DNA from: Candidatus Fibrimonadaceae bacterium
GTDB taxonomy: Bacteria > Fibrobacterota > Fibrobacteria > Fibrobacterales > Fibrobacteraceae
Direction: 5' to 3'
Length of the DNA: 64,000 bases
Assembly (NCBI GenBank): GCA_031281275.1
Contig: JAITFP010000043.1
Span: 1 to 64,000, forward strand
The notes below the pieces were generated by a model. It did not search any database. It saw nothing but the letters and a program-made list of their open reading frames with translations, and was not told the origin of the DNA. This document shows positions 1-8,163 of the stretch, one piece after another (the stretch's first letter is position 1; each line of letters opens with the position of its first letter). The position numbers were made by a program, and so were the translations under genes.

Positions 1-145
1 AAACCGTCACTTCGCCATCTATAAGAAGACATCTTTCCTCGCTATCGTAATGCCAGTCAAATTCCGAAACCTCACATTCCCATATAGGCTTTGACTCCAT
101 TTCGTTCTTCTCAGCCTCGCCTGCTTTTTTTACTGTTATGTTCAT
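1..145 (-). CDS. Cupin-domain protein, N-terminal fragment (cut by window edge)
   Basis: The reverse strand opens with ATG at 145 behind a strong AGGAGG ribosome site. It encodes about 48 residues (MNITVKKAGEAEKNEM...) before the window ends. The stretch WECEVSEFDWHYDSEE followed by LIDGEVTV resembles the first strand pair of small cupins of the ureidoglycine-aminohydrolase/DUF861 (COG3450) type. These are beta-barrel proteins, often of unknown substrate. The metal-binding half lies outside the window, so the family is suggestive only. A TTTTCTATATT promoter-like box lies 30 bases upstream. The gene is absent from the ORF track because it has no stop inside the window. Confidence 0.55.
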   Translation of the reverse strand, partial: MNITVKKAGEAEKNEMESKPIWECEVSEFDWHYDSEERCLLIDGEVTV

Positions 146-175
146 TTTGCCTCCTGCTTTTTGGCATAGGGTGGT

Positions 176-190
176 AATATAGAAAATTCT
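176..190 (-). promoter_or_regulatory. TTTTCTATATT box upstream of the cupin gene
   Basis: On the minus strand AGAATTTTCTATATT sits 30 bases before the cupin start codon. The same box recurs before many genes in this window and probably contains the -10 element TATATT. No good -35 is visible here. Confidence 0.45.
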
Positions 191-203
191 AGCTTACTTT
201 CCC

Positions 204-938
204 TCACAACCCGTTAACAACCTCTTTATCCAACCTATTCTTCCGTTGTTTCCAATCTGGCATTTGAATGGTGAGAAAATTGTAAAAATCAGTATTGTGT
301 TTGTCATATAACAAGTGGGTTAATTCGTGCAGAACAACATATTGGATGCATAGTTTATCGGCTTTGAGCAAATATTCATTTAACACTATTTTATTTCGCT
401 CTTTTATGCAACTGCCCCATAAAGTGCCCATTTTGCGAATTTGCAATAAAGGAAACGGAATGGAATATTTTTTAAAAATTCTGTTATATAAAAATGTTAA
501 TTCTTCTAAGAAAATGTTATAGGCCTGTTTTCGCCACCAAGATAGGAATAATTTTTCAAGACTTTCGGAATTATTTTTCTCCGTTAAATAAACATTTACG
601 ATTTTTCCATCTACGATAATTCTTGCCTTACTGGTATCGGATTTCTTTTGTAGTATTCGTACGTCCTTGCCTAAATATTGCGTTGAAGAACCATTTTTTA
701 AGCTATGCAAACTGTTATAACCATTAGCTGCTTTATATTTCGTAATCTGTTTGTCAATCCAGTCTTTATGTTTTTCTAAAAAAATTATTATCCATTCATC
801 TGGTACTTTGAGGGGTAAGTTTAGAAAGACCGATAAATTTTTATATACTTTCAAATGTACATTTCTTATCTTTTTATGCCGAATTTCAATACGAACTTTG
901 CCGTTGATTGCACCCAAATCTAAAATATAATTTTCCAT
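204..938 (-). CDS. YgjP/SprT-like (DUF45, M48-type) zinc metallopeptidase
   Basis: This 244-residue protein carries a zinc-metalloprotease signature, HELTHLLYDKHN, near residues 204-215: HExxH with a third His downstream. It is preceded by the WGSC motif and KIVLNEYLL typical of the YgjP/DUF45 family. Members are often encoded at the 3' end of type I restriction operons, as here. The ATG overlaps the last base of the hsdR stop region, so it is translationally coupled as the last gene of the hsd operon. No signal peptide is visible, so a cytoplasmic protein is expected. Its substrate is unknown; processing or turnover of restriction subunits is a guess from context. Confidence 0.8.
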   Translation of the reverse strand: MENYILDLGAINGKVRIEIRHKKIRNVHLKVYKNLSVFLNLPLKVPDEWIIIFLEKHKDWIDKQITKYKAANGYNSLHSLKNGSSTQYLGKDVRILQKKSDTSKARIIVDGKIVNVYLTEKNNSESLEKLFLSWWRKQAYNIFLEELTFLYNRIFKKYSIPFPLLQIRKMGTLWGSCIKERNKIVLNEYLLKADKLCIQYVVLHELTHLLYDKHNTDFYNFLTIQMPDWKQRKNRLDKEVVNGL

Positions 939-3900
939 TAAAATCTCACAATAGCTATATTCATAATTTCATCAATAATCAAATCTATAATTTGAACAAT
1001 ATCGCTGTTATTTGTATCAAGCCCGATTTTTTCAAATAATTCAAATAAATAATCGTCTAATGCTTTATGAATTTGTTTGTGTACTGTAGAATTGTTTTTC
1101 CAATCGCGTTTTGTGTTGTCTATTATCACTTGTTTAATATCTTTTGCAACCGAACCTATTAATTCTTTATAAGAGGTATCCAATTTCGTAATATTTTGCA
1201 AGTTTTTGTAAACAGCTCCGTAAAAGGATTTTGCTTCACTGTCGTTTGCTATAAAAGCCGGGTAATCGTGCGAAGTTAAACCTTGATTAAAATCATCGTA
1301 GATACGATTTATGTTGGCTAGGTATTTATCCGTATCTCGCAATAATTCATATTCAGCCAAAGTTTTACGGATTTTTGCCGAAAATTCTTCATACATTAAT
1401 GGGTCTTCATATCTCACTTGTCTCAATCTTGATTCTATTCTAGTTCTAATTGCATCTGCACGGGCATCGTTTGTTTCCAATTTCTCAAATATTTCTTGCA
1501 TAGCTTTTTTATCGCCTATTTGAATAGGTTTAACTGTTATTTTTATTTCATCGCCTTTTATAAAGGTATTCAAAAGATTGCGAATTCCATTCTCATATTT
1601 TGATAAATCCTCCGCATTGTCATTATATCGCATTATAACTGAATCTTTCAATTTTCTAAAAAACAAATAATCATTGTTATATATCTCGATTTGTTTTAAT
1701 CCTACCGCAATAAAAATCGCTCTGTTTGTGTGAGCTAAATTTAATGCTATTGCAAATTTTTTTAAAGCCTCGTAGAATTCTTTTCTGCGTTTGTCGCCAA
1801 AATCGTCATTTTTCAAATAAACTTGCCAAATATTGCTATCTTTTTGATTTTTATTTTCTAAGGCTTCAAAAATTGCCCATAATTTTTCGTGTGCATTTTT
1901 TAGTTTATTTTTCTCATCAATAGGACCAAAAATCGCTTGCTCCAAATCTTTTTTGTCAAATAGGTTAAAACCGGATTCTGCATCGTCATACATTTCCATT
2001 GCAGCATTCAATTTTGAAAAAATGCCGTAGTAATCGACAATTAATCCCACTTCCTTTCCTGGATGTACGCGATTAACTCGAGCGATTGCTTGTAATAAAG
2101 AATGCTCTTTAACTGATTTGTCTAAATACAATACTCCTGCAACAGGAGCGTCAAAACCTGTGAGCAATTTATCTTTTACTATTAAAATATCTAAGTCATC
2201 TTCTGGATTTTTGAACCTGTCGCAAACAGAGGTTTCGTATTTTTCATCGTTATCTCTAAACCTGAGATATACAACTTTTTTGTGATAATCATTTATTTTT
2301 TCCAATGCCGTATTGCTTATATCATCGCCTTCACCTTCGTTTTTATTATCAAATGTTATAACAACGGCAGGATGTATATCCTTGAAAGTATTGGTTAAAA
2401 TATTGTACATATCCACTGCCGCTGCACGAGAAGAGCAGACAATCATTGCTTTTAAACCTTTGGGTTTGCAATAGTTGATAAAATGGTCGTGAATATCAAA
2501 TGCAAGTAGATTCAGTCGGCTGCTTGTTCCTGCGAGTTGCTTGTATTTGCTAAATTTTTCTTTTAACTCTTTTTTTTGCTCAGGCAAAAGTTCTTTTGTT
2601 AAACTCTCAAAATAATCGTCTATTATATTTTTAGGATTGTCTAAACACACCTTTCGCCCTTCATAAACAAGCGGGACAATAGATTTATCTTCAATAGCTC
2701 GTTTCATTGTGTAATTATGTATTGCCTGACCAAAATTTTTATAGGTATTTTTATCTTTTCTTGCAATTAATGGTGTGCCTGTAAACGCTATAAACGCCGA
2801 TGACGGCAGTATTTCAAGCATATAATTATACATTGAGCTATATTGTGAGCGGTGTGCCTCATCTATCAAAACATAAAAATTTTCGCTATCTTTGCAAACA
2901 TACCCATCTTTTGCTATTTTGCCAAACTTATTTACGAGCGTGGTTATGGTATGCTTGCCTTTGTCTTCCAATAAGAATTCAAGTGCATTAGCTGTTTTTG
3001 CTCGTGCTGGTTCCATATCTGTATGTTTAAAGTTGTCGCGAATTTGTTTGTCAAGGTTAATCCTATCGGTTACAATTAAAAAACGAGGATTCTCAATTAA
3101 TTTCATCATTTTCAACTTTTTAACCAACATCACCATAGTTAAGGATTTTCCGCTACCTTGCGTATGCCAAATAACTCCGTTTCTGTTATCCGCTCCGTCT
3201 TTACCGCTAATGCGTTCTATTGTTTTATTCACAGCAAAATATTGCTGTGGGCGGCAAATCTTTTTTATGTTAGCATCATATAGAATAAAATTTTGAATTA
3301 AATCCAATAACCTTTTTTTGTCAAGCATAGAGATAATTGTTCTATCTTGCGTTGTTTTTTGCAAATCAAGTGTTGTTTCGTCTTCTTTCCATTCTGCAAA
3401 ATATTCCTGTGTTGTTCCTGCCGTTCCATACATAACCTTGTTTGGATTTACAGCCATAACAATTTGCGTGAATTTAAATAGCTGTTGAATATATTCAGGT
3501 CTCATATTGCGACAATGCTGTTTTACGCCTTCCAAAACATCTACGCTTGATTTTTTACATTCTATTACTACCAAAGGCAAACCATTTACCATTACAATTA
3601 TATCGGGGCGTGCATATTCTCCGTTTGAGCGTTCTACGCTGAACTCTTCGGTGACTTGCCAAATATTGTTTTCTGGATTTTGAAAGTCAATGTAATATAA
3701 GTCATAAGATTGCTTGCAGGGAGTTCCGCCATCTATAGGTATGTTTTGTTCTAGGCTTATACCATTTGTTAGGTTATTGTAAATTTCTTTGCTTGCAGTC
3801 ATTAATCCTTGCAGCAATGAGGCATCTATTTCTTTGATTGCTTTTGCAATTGAGTCTGCGGAAAAAGAATATTTTTGTTCATTGAAAATATAAACTTGTT

Positions 3901-4075
3901 TGCGTAGATATTTTGCAAGTTCGTCTTCAAAAATAACCTTAGACAACTGCCCTCGTTTTTTCTCCGCTTCGCTACGGCTTACATATTCGTAGCCCATTTT
4001 TTCGAGAAGCTGTATAATCTTGTCTTGGCTTTCCTTTCTTTCGTTGAAAATTGTATGGTCTAGGCGGATTGGCAT
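938..4075 (-). CDS. hsdR: Type I restriction enzyme, R subunit (HsdR)
   Basis: HsdR is the ATP-dependent translocase/nuclease subunit of a type I restriction complex; it cuts DNA lacking the HsdM mark. Visible elements are an N-terminal PD-(D/E)xK nuclease motif (PDIIVMVNG then VVIECKKSS), a Walker A TQGSGKS, a DEAH box (LIDEAHRSQY), SF2 motif III (FTGTPL) and the C-terminal motif AIARVNR. The ORF track starts at 4210, but the extra 45 residues overlap the upstream gene and look unnatural. I prefer the ATG at 4075 (MPIRLDHTIFNERK), one base after that gene's stop, giving 1,045 residues, normal for the family. The start lacks a clear ribosome site, suggesting translational coupling. Confidence 0.93.
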   Translation of the reverse strand: MPIRLDHTIFNERKESQDKIIQLLEKMGYEYVSRSEAEKKRGQLSKVIFEDELAKYLRKQVYIFNEQKYSFSADSIAKAIKEIDASLLQGLMTASKEIYNNLTNGISLEQNIPIDGGTPCKQSYDLYYIDFQNPENNIWQVTEEFSVERSNGEYARPDIIVMVNGLPLVVIECKKSSVDVLEGVKQHCRNMRPEYIQQLFKFTQIVMAVNPNKVMYGTAGTTQEYFAEWKEDETTLDLQKTTQDRTIISMLDKKRLLDLIQNFILYDANIKKICRPQQYFAVNKTIERISGKDGADNRNGVIWHTQGSGKSLTMVMLVKKLKMMKLIENPRFLIVTDRINLDKQIRDNFKHTDMEPARAKTANALEFLLEDKGKHTITTLVNKFGKIAKDGYVCKDSENFYVLIDEAHRSQYSSMYNYMLEILPSSAFIAFTGTPLIARKDKNTYKNFGQAIHNYTMKRAIEDKSIVPLVYEGRKVCLDNPKNIIDDYFESLTKELLPEQKKELKEKFSKYKQLAGTSSRLNLLAFDIHDHFINYCKPKGLKAMIVCSSRAAAVDMYNILTNTFKDIHPAVVITFDNKNEGEGDDISNTALEKINDYHKKVVYLRFRDNDEKYETSVCDRFKNPEDDLDILIVKDKLLTGFDAPVAGVLYLDKSVKEHSLLQAIARVNRVHPGKEVGLIVDYYGIFSKLNAAMEMYDDAESGFNLFDKKDLEQAIFGPIDEKNKLKNAHEKLWAIFEALENKNQKDSNIWQVYLKNDDFGDKRRKEFYEALKKFAIALNLAHTNRAIFIAVGLKQIEIYNNDYLFFRKLKDSVIMRYNDNAEDLSKYENGIRNLLNTFIKGDEIKITVKPIQIGDKKAMQEIFEKLETNDARADAIRTRIESRLRQVRYEDPLMYEEFSAKIRKTLAEYELLRDTDKYLANINRIYDDFNQGLTSHDYPAFIANDSEAKSFYGAVYKNLQNITKLDTSYKELIGSVAKDIKQVIIDNTKRDWKNNSTVHKQIHKALDDYLFELFEKIGLDTNNSDIVQIIDLIIDEIMNIAIVRF

Positions 4076-4076
4076 A

Positions 4077-4622
4077 TTAAACACAATATTTTGAAACAAA
4101 TTCAGTTTTTGAATAGGTAAAAACATCTTTGAAGTACAATTTTTTGAAACGATTAAGTCCAAAACGAATCTCACGCTCCTTAGCCGAGCTGAATAAATGT
4201 TTAGATACATTTTTTACATCGGTATTTTTAGGTTGTTCTTGTTTACGGACATCTTCGTTATAAACAAGTATAAAATACATATTACCTTCCATAAAATTAG
4301 TTTTAGGAAATTTTCTAGAAAGTAGCAATAGGCTTTCAAGTATTTTTATCTTTATGTCGTTATTTTTAAAATCACCATTTTTGAACTCAATCATAAAAAA
4401 TTCCTTCTGTGAAGTAGTCATATATATGGCATCGCAAGATTTACAGAAGCCCTTTTCGTCCGTTATTAATAACGTTTTCATAAAATCAACCTTGAATTGG
4501 TCAAAATAAACAACTTCTTTTTGGCATGAAGTCATATATTCTGATTTTTCTCTATCCAATGAAGTTTTTTCAAACGTACTAGGAAATTTTTCTAACATAT
4601 CATTGTATATATCTTCGGTCAT
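4077..4622 (-). CDS. Uncharacterised protein, possible PD-(D/E)xK nuclease, paired with an ATPase
   Basis: This is a 181-residue acidic/basic mixed protein of no family I can name. Around residues 60-85 a CDAIYMTTSQKEFF stretch leads into MIEFKNGDF. That spacing of Asp followed by ExK on a hydrophobic strand resembles the core of PD-(D/E)xK nucleases. It starts two bases after the stop of the AAA ATPase gene and ends one base before hsdR, so all three are co-translated. ATPase plus small nuclease pairs are a common design in phage defence. The pairing is seen directly; the nuclease assignment is inference from a short motif. Confidence 0.5.
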   Translation of the reverse strand: MTEDIYNDMLEKFPSTFEKTSLDREKSEYMTSCQKEVVYFDQFKVDFMKTLLITDEKGFCKSCDAIYMTTSQKEFFMIEFKNGDFKNNDIKIKILESLLLLSRKFPKTNFMEGNMYFILVYNEDVRKQEQPKNTDVKNVSKHLFSSAKEREIRFGLNRFKKLYFKDVFTYSKTEFVSKYCV

Positions 4623-4624
4623 TT

Positions 4625-5893
4625 CTAATCCTCATACGCTATATCTTCAAGTTTTTGAAAAGGCATTGCTAATTGTTTATAAATTAAATCCAAATTATCT
4701 TTAACGTCTTGTATACTAGATACATCCTCATTATTTTTAGCCAAATAAAAATTCATTTTTTCTTCCTTAATATTATGTTTATTTCCATAAATTTCAAGTG
4801 CATTAAGAAAATAAGGGCTATGGGTGGTAAGAAGTATAGTTAGGTCTAATTCTTTTTGCAGTAGAATAAGAATTTCTGCGAATTGCAATTGCCATTCGGG
4901 ATGAAGATGAATTTCTGGTTCGTCAAGAATTAAAATATCACGTTCTTTTATTTCACCCAATTCTAGAAGCCGTTTAATCACAAGAAAAGTTTTTATTCCT
5001 GTAGAAACGTTATAAATAGGAATCGGTTTTTCTAGACCATTTTCTATAAACATTAATTTTCCCTTATCTTTCTTGAATTCGCCTTTAATAACCGAGTGAA
5101 TGTTCGACAATATATTTGTGATTTTCTGTTTAGTAAGAACTTCGTCAATTATAGTCTTATCTGAAGATTCTTTTTTAAGACGGTAACGAAGATTTTCCCG
5201 ATGTTTTGTTGGAGGACTGGAATTCATGAAAAAAGGGATAAATCCCTTGAGACGAATTTCATCCATTACAAATGGCGTATCTATGTATATGGCATTGTGA
5301 CGGATTCCAATTTCATCGCTAAATTTACTACATTCATTATTTTCAATGGTAATACTTGTCTTCTTTTTCTGAATATTAAGCATGACATATCCAGTTGATT
5401 GAGGTTTATTAACATGGTTGATAACTTCATCAAATTCTCCTTTAATATAACGATTGATTATTGTTTTTTGTATTTCATTATCACTAATTTCAATTGAACG
5501 CTTAACATTCTTAATTAAATCGTTAATATTAGTATCGTCTTCTTCGGATGCCAAAAGAGATTGCTCTGATAAAGCACCGATAATGATTTTTCGAATATTA
5601 TTTTCAACAGATTCTTCTTCGCTTGTATTTTCAATTTCATTAATAATTTTTTTACTCAAATCATTTACAACATTTGGATTACAATCAGTTGAATTAAAAA
5701 TGATACGACAAATGTTGTCAAGCCTGGCATTGCGAATAGTCTCTTTTTTATTGCCAAAAGCATTAAACATACAATATAAGATTTTCCCATAGGTACTCTT
5801 GCCTGTGCCATTTGCTCCAGCAATGACAGTTATACCATTCATATGAATGATTGAATCTTGAATTTTTCCAATACCATTTATTTCCAAAAACAT
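4625..5893 (-). CDS. AAA/ABC-type ATPase (OLD/RloA-like) inside the type I RM operon
   Basis: This 422-residue protein has the ABC/SMC-like ATPase layout used in defence systems. The N-terminal strand-rich region carries a Walker A, AGANGTGKST (residues 26-35). A long variable middle follows, then a signature-like NVSTGIKTF, the Walker B LILDEPEIHLHPEW and a switch His in LLTTHSPYF. The Walker B form 'DEPEIHLHP' is typical of AAA_15/AAA_21 ATPases such as OLD, RloA and AriA. No TOPRIM domain is evident at the C terminus, so the effector is probably the neighbouring 181-residue protein. A leader of about 106 bases separates it from hsdS, with GAGGT as ribosome site. A role as sensor ATPase is inferred. 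Confidence 0.75.
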   Translation of the reverse strand: MFLEINGIGKIQDSIIHMNGITVIAGANGTGKSTYGKILYCMFNAFGNKKETIRNARLDNICRIIFNSTDCNPNVVNDLSKKIINEIENTSEEESVENNIRKIIIGALSEQSLLASEEDDTNINDLIKNVKRSIEISDNEIQKTIINRYIKGEFDEVINHVNKPQSTGYVMLNIQKKKTSITIENNECSKFSDEIGIRHNAIYIDTPFVMDEIRLKGFIPFFMNSSPPTKHRENLRYRLKKESSDKTIIDEVLTKQKITNILSNIHSVIKGEFKKDKGKLMFIENGLEKPIPIYNVSTGIKTFLVIKRLLELGEIKERDILILDEPEIHLHPEWQLQFAEILILLQKELDLTILLTTHSPYFLNALEIYGNKHNIKEEKMNFYLAKNNEDVSSIQDVKDNLDLIYKQLAMPFQKLEDIAYED

Positions 5894-5999
5894 TATCTAA
5901 CCTCGTGTGAAAGCCTATATGCCCCAATAAATATATAAAATATGAAATAGGACGAAATAACCCTGCCCTTCAGGCCTCCTGCGTTTTGCCAAAAACTCC

Positions 6000-7253
6000 T
6001 CATACCCGCACCGTTCCTGTTAAAAGTAGTTGCATAAGAGCTTTGCGTTGTTTTTTGAAAAGTTCAAGTTTTTGAAAGTGCAAATGCGTTTCTATATCTA
6101 GCTTATTCAATATATTGGCAATCTTTTTTTGTTCTTCTTGTGCAAAATTAAAATAAGGTAAATTTAATGACGAATATTCCTCGGCATTTATTCCTGGTTG
6201 TCCGCTACGAGCACAATTTATCTCTACCCATTTCCAATATTCTTTTGAGTTACAACAATATGAAATAAAACGAGAATCTGCCTTTTTTGGATCAATAGAA
6301 AATTTAATTAAAAAACCTGCAAAAGCAAGTTCGCCATCTGCTTCATTATATAAATATGATTTCCCAACCGAAGCACCTGTTCTAGCAAATACAATATCAT
6401 TCCGTTTCAATATATATACATCATCTTCACAATAAACGTGTGCTCCTTGATATACGTAATTTCCGTTGTCATTTATATCTGTTATTCGCAAATATCTTGG
6501 CAAAGTAATATCGTCGGTAGCAGCTTCATTCAACCCGTACAATGGTTTTGCCGAACATAAATCAATTAAGCGTATTTTAGTACTATTTGTTTTTTTCCAA
6601 TCTTTTTTTGGCATCAATAATTTTTTCATCAATCCTTTTTTCTGTATTTCAAGTTTTTCAATCAATCGTTCTTGCAACTCAATCGCCTCGTCCCATTTTG
6701 CTAGGATTTTGGCGATTTTTTGCTGTTCTTTTATATCACTAGGAAAAGAAACAACTATATTTTTTATACTATTTCTATTAACGCCATAAACCTTAAAACC
6801 AACAGACAAACGTTCAAATTGTTTTTGAACGTCTTGGGTTTGCGTGAAATATTTTTTATACCATTTACATAATGAATTATCAAGCGGTCTTGCTATAAAT
6901 GTATGAAGCCCAGCGATAAATGGCTTATTATCGGGATTATCAATTACAACACAACGAGAAGTTCCTGTTAAATCTTCGGAGGCATCAAGAAAAATAACAT
7001 CGCCATCTTTCATTAAAAAATCTTCATTACCATTTATTTTAATATCGTATTTAGGTAAAGCAGTATAATCATCATAAGATACAGATGAAAAAGTTCCTTT
7101 GTGCATATCGCCATAGTGCAGATAAGGAATACCTTTGTTGCCTAGTTGTTCGCGGGAAATGCCTAGTCCGCCGTGAAAGGAGAAAAGATTGTCTAAACAT
7201 TTCTTTTCCCAATTTTTCGAAAGATTATTTTTATTTGTTTTATTAGATGTCAT
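6000..7253 (-). CDS. hsdS: Type I restriction enzyme, specificity subunit (HsdS)
   Basis: HsdS reads the bipartite target site and holds HsdM and HsdR. The 417-residue protein shows the classical pseudo-twofold arrangement. Target-recognition domain 1 (about 1-180) is followed by a conserved coiled coil (EQQKIAKILAKWDEAIELQ). Domain 2 (about 220-370) is followed by the second coiled coil (EEQKKIANILNKLDIE) and the C-terminal RKALMQLLLTGTVRV. It starts two bases upstream of the stop-adjacent HEPN-like gene end, consistent with one operon. The length is normal for a two-domain HsdS, so it should work without the half-size S protein encoded at the operon start. Confidence 0.92.
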   Translation of the reverse strand: MTSNKTNKNNLSKNWEKKCLDNLFSFHGGLGISREQLGNKGIPYLHYGDMHKGTFSSVSYDDYTALPKYDIKINGNEDFLMKDGDVIFLDASEDLTGTSRCVVIDNPDNKPFIAGLHTFIARPLDNSLCKWYKKYFTQTQDVQKQFERLSVGFKVYGVNRNSIKNIVVSFPSDIKEQQKIAKILAKWDEAIELQERLIEKLEIQKKGLMKKLLMPKKDWKKTNSTKIRLIDLCSAKPLYGLNEAATDDITLPRYLRITDINDNGNYVYQGAHVYCEDDVYILKRNDIVFARTGASVGKSYLYNEADGELAFAGFLIKFSIDPKKADSRFISYCCNSKEYWKWVEINCARSGQPGINAEEYSSLNLPYFNFAQEEQKKIANILNKLDIETHLHFQKLELFKKQRKALMQLLLTGTVRV

Positions 7254-7254
7254 T

Positions 7255-8160
7255 TTATTTTTCCATTGCTTCCTTTTTGGCTATTTTAGCAATTAAATAA
7301 TTTACAAAAGCAGAACACGCAACTAACATATATTTGGCATATTCAAAAGATGGATCTTCTGTACTGAATGCATTTGCGTGCCTAATATCACCTATATCAG
7401 AAGCATAGCCATACATTTTTTCAAAAGCCGCTTTTAAAGCCTTATCAATTATAACTCCATTTTTTTCTAATTGTTTCAATGCTTGACCAAGTGAAAGCTG
7501 CTCATTTACTATAATCTGACATATATTTTCTACCGCAGAAAGACTTTCTTTAATACTATTTGAATAATCTTTTTTATTTCTATCTGCCAATAAATTCAAT
7601 GCTTTTGAAATGTGATTTCTGCATTTTTCATATGGATTTTCTTCTATCGCTTCTTCTATTGCTTTAATTTCATTCTTATCTGTTATAGCAACTATTCTAT
7701 TTTCTACAAATTTATATCCAACAAATTCACATTCAAATGTATGATTAAACATATCTTTATATTCGTTATATATATTATGTGAAGGCATAGACTCATAAAT
7801 TATAGCAAAAGATTCTATTAAATCTAAGACTTTATTATAAGTGTCTTCTTTTATTGTTCTATAAAAATAATTTTCAAATAAAAAATCTGTAGTATATTTT
7901 AAATTTTTACCAACTTGTTCAACATATACATATTCAAGAATAGTCCTACAAATATCTTGTTCAAATTTCATTCTTTCCCAGTTATTTTCAATTGTTTGCG
8001 ACGCACCATAAAAAACATTGGTTAATGTATTACAAAATGTAATACGCGTTCTTTCATCAAAATCCTCAAATTGAATATTTTTATTCTCTTCTTTTATACG
8101 ATTTCTATCAGAAAATCCATTTCTTAATCGTACTTGCGGTAATGGCGATGCAATAATCAT
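7255..8160 (-). CDS. AbiJ-NTD4/HEPN-like protein embedded between hsdM and hsdS
   Basis: This 301-residue protein resembles the AbiJ N-terminal domain 4 plus C-terminal HEPN-like architecture found in abortive-infection proteins. The N-terminal part (about 15-120) is the AbiJ-like segment. The C-terminal part (about 195-300) has the family hallmarks SIKESLSAVENICQ, LGQALKQLEKNG, YGYASDIGDIRHA and ACSAFVNYLIAK. HEPN proteins are often RNases that kill or arrest the cell; the Arg-His pair in DIRHA is the only candidate active-site motif I can see. It begins 3 bases after hsdM and ends 1 base before hsdS, so it is co-translated with both. The family is assigned from memory of motifs; the toxic role is inference. 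Confidence 0.62.
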   Translation of the reverse strand: MIIASPLPQVRLRNGFSDRNRIKEENKNIQFEDFDERTRITFCNTLTNVFYGASQTIENNWERMKFEQDICRTILEYVYVEQVGKNLKYTTDFLFENYFYRTIKEDTYNKVLDLIESFAIIYESMPSHNIYNEYKDMFNHTFECEFVGYKFVENRIVAITDKNEIKAIEEAIEENPYEKCRNHISKALNLLADRNKKDYSNSIKESLSAVENICQIIVNEQLSLGQALKQLEKNGVIIDKALKAAFEKMYGYASDIGDIRHANAFSTEDPSFEYAKYMLVACSAFVNYLIAKIAKKEAMEK

Positions 8161-8163
8161 TTC

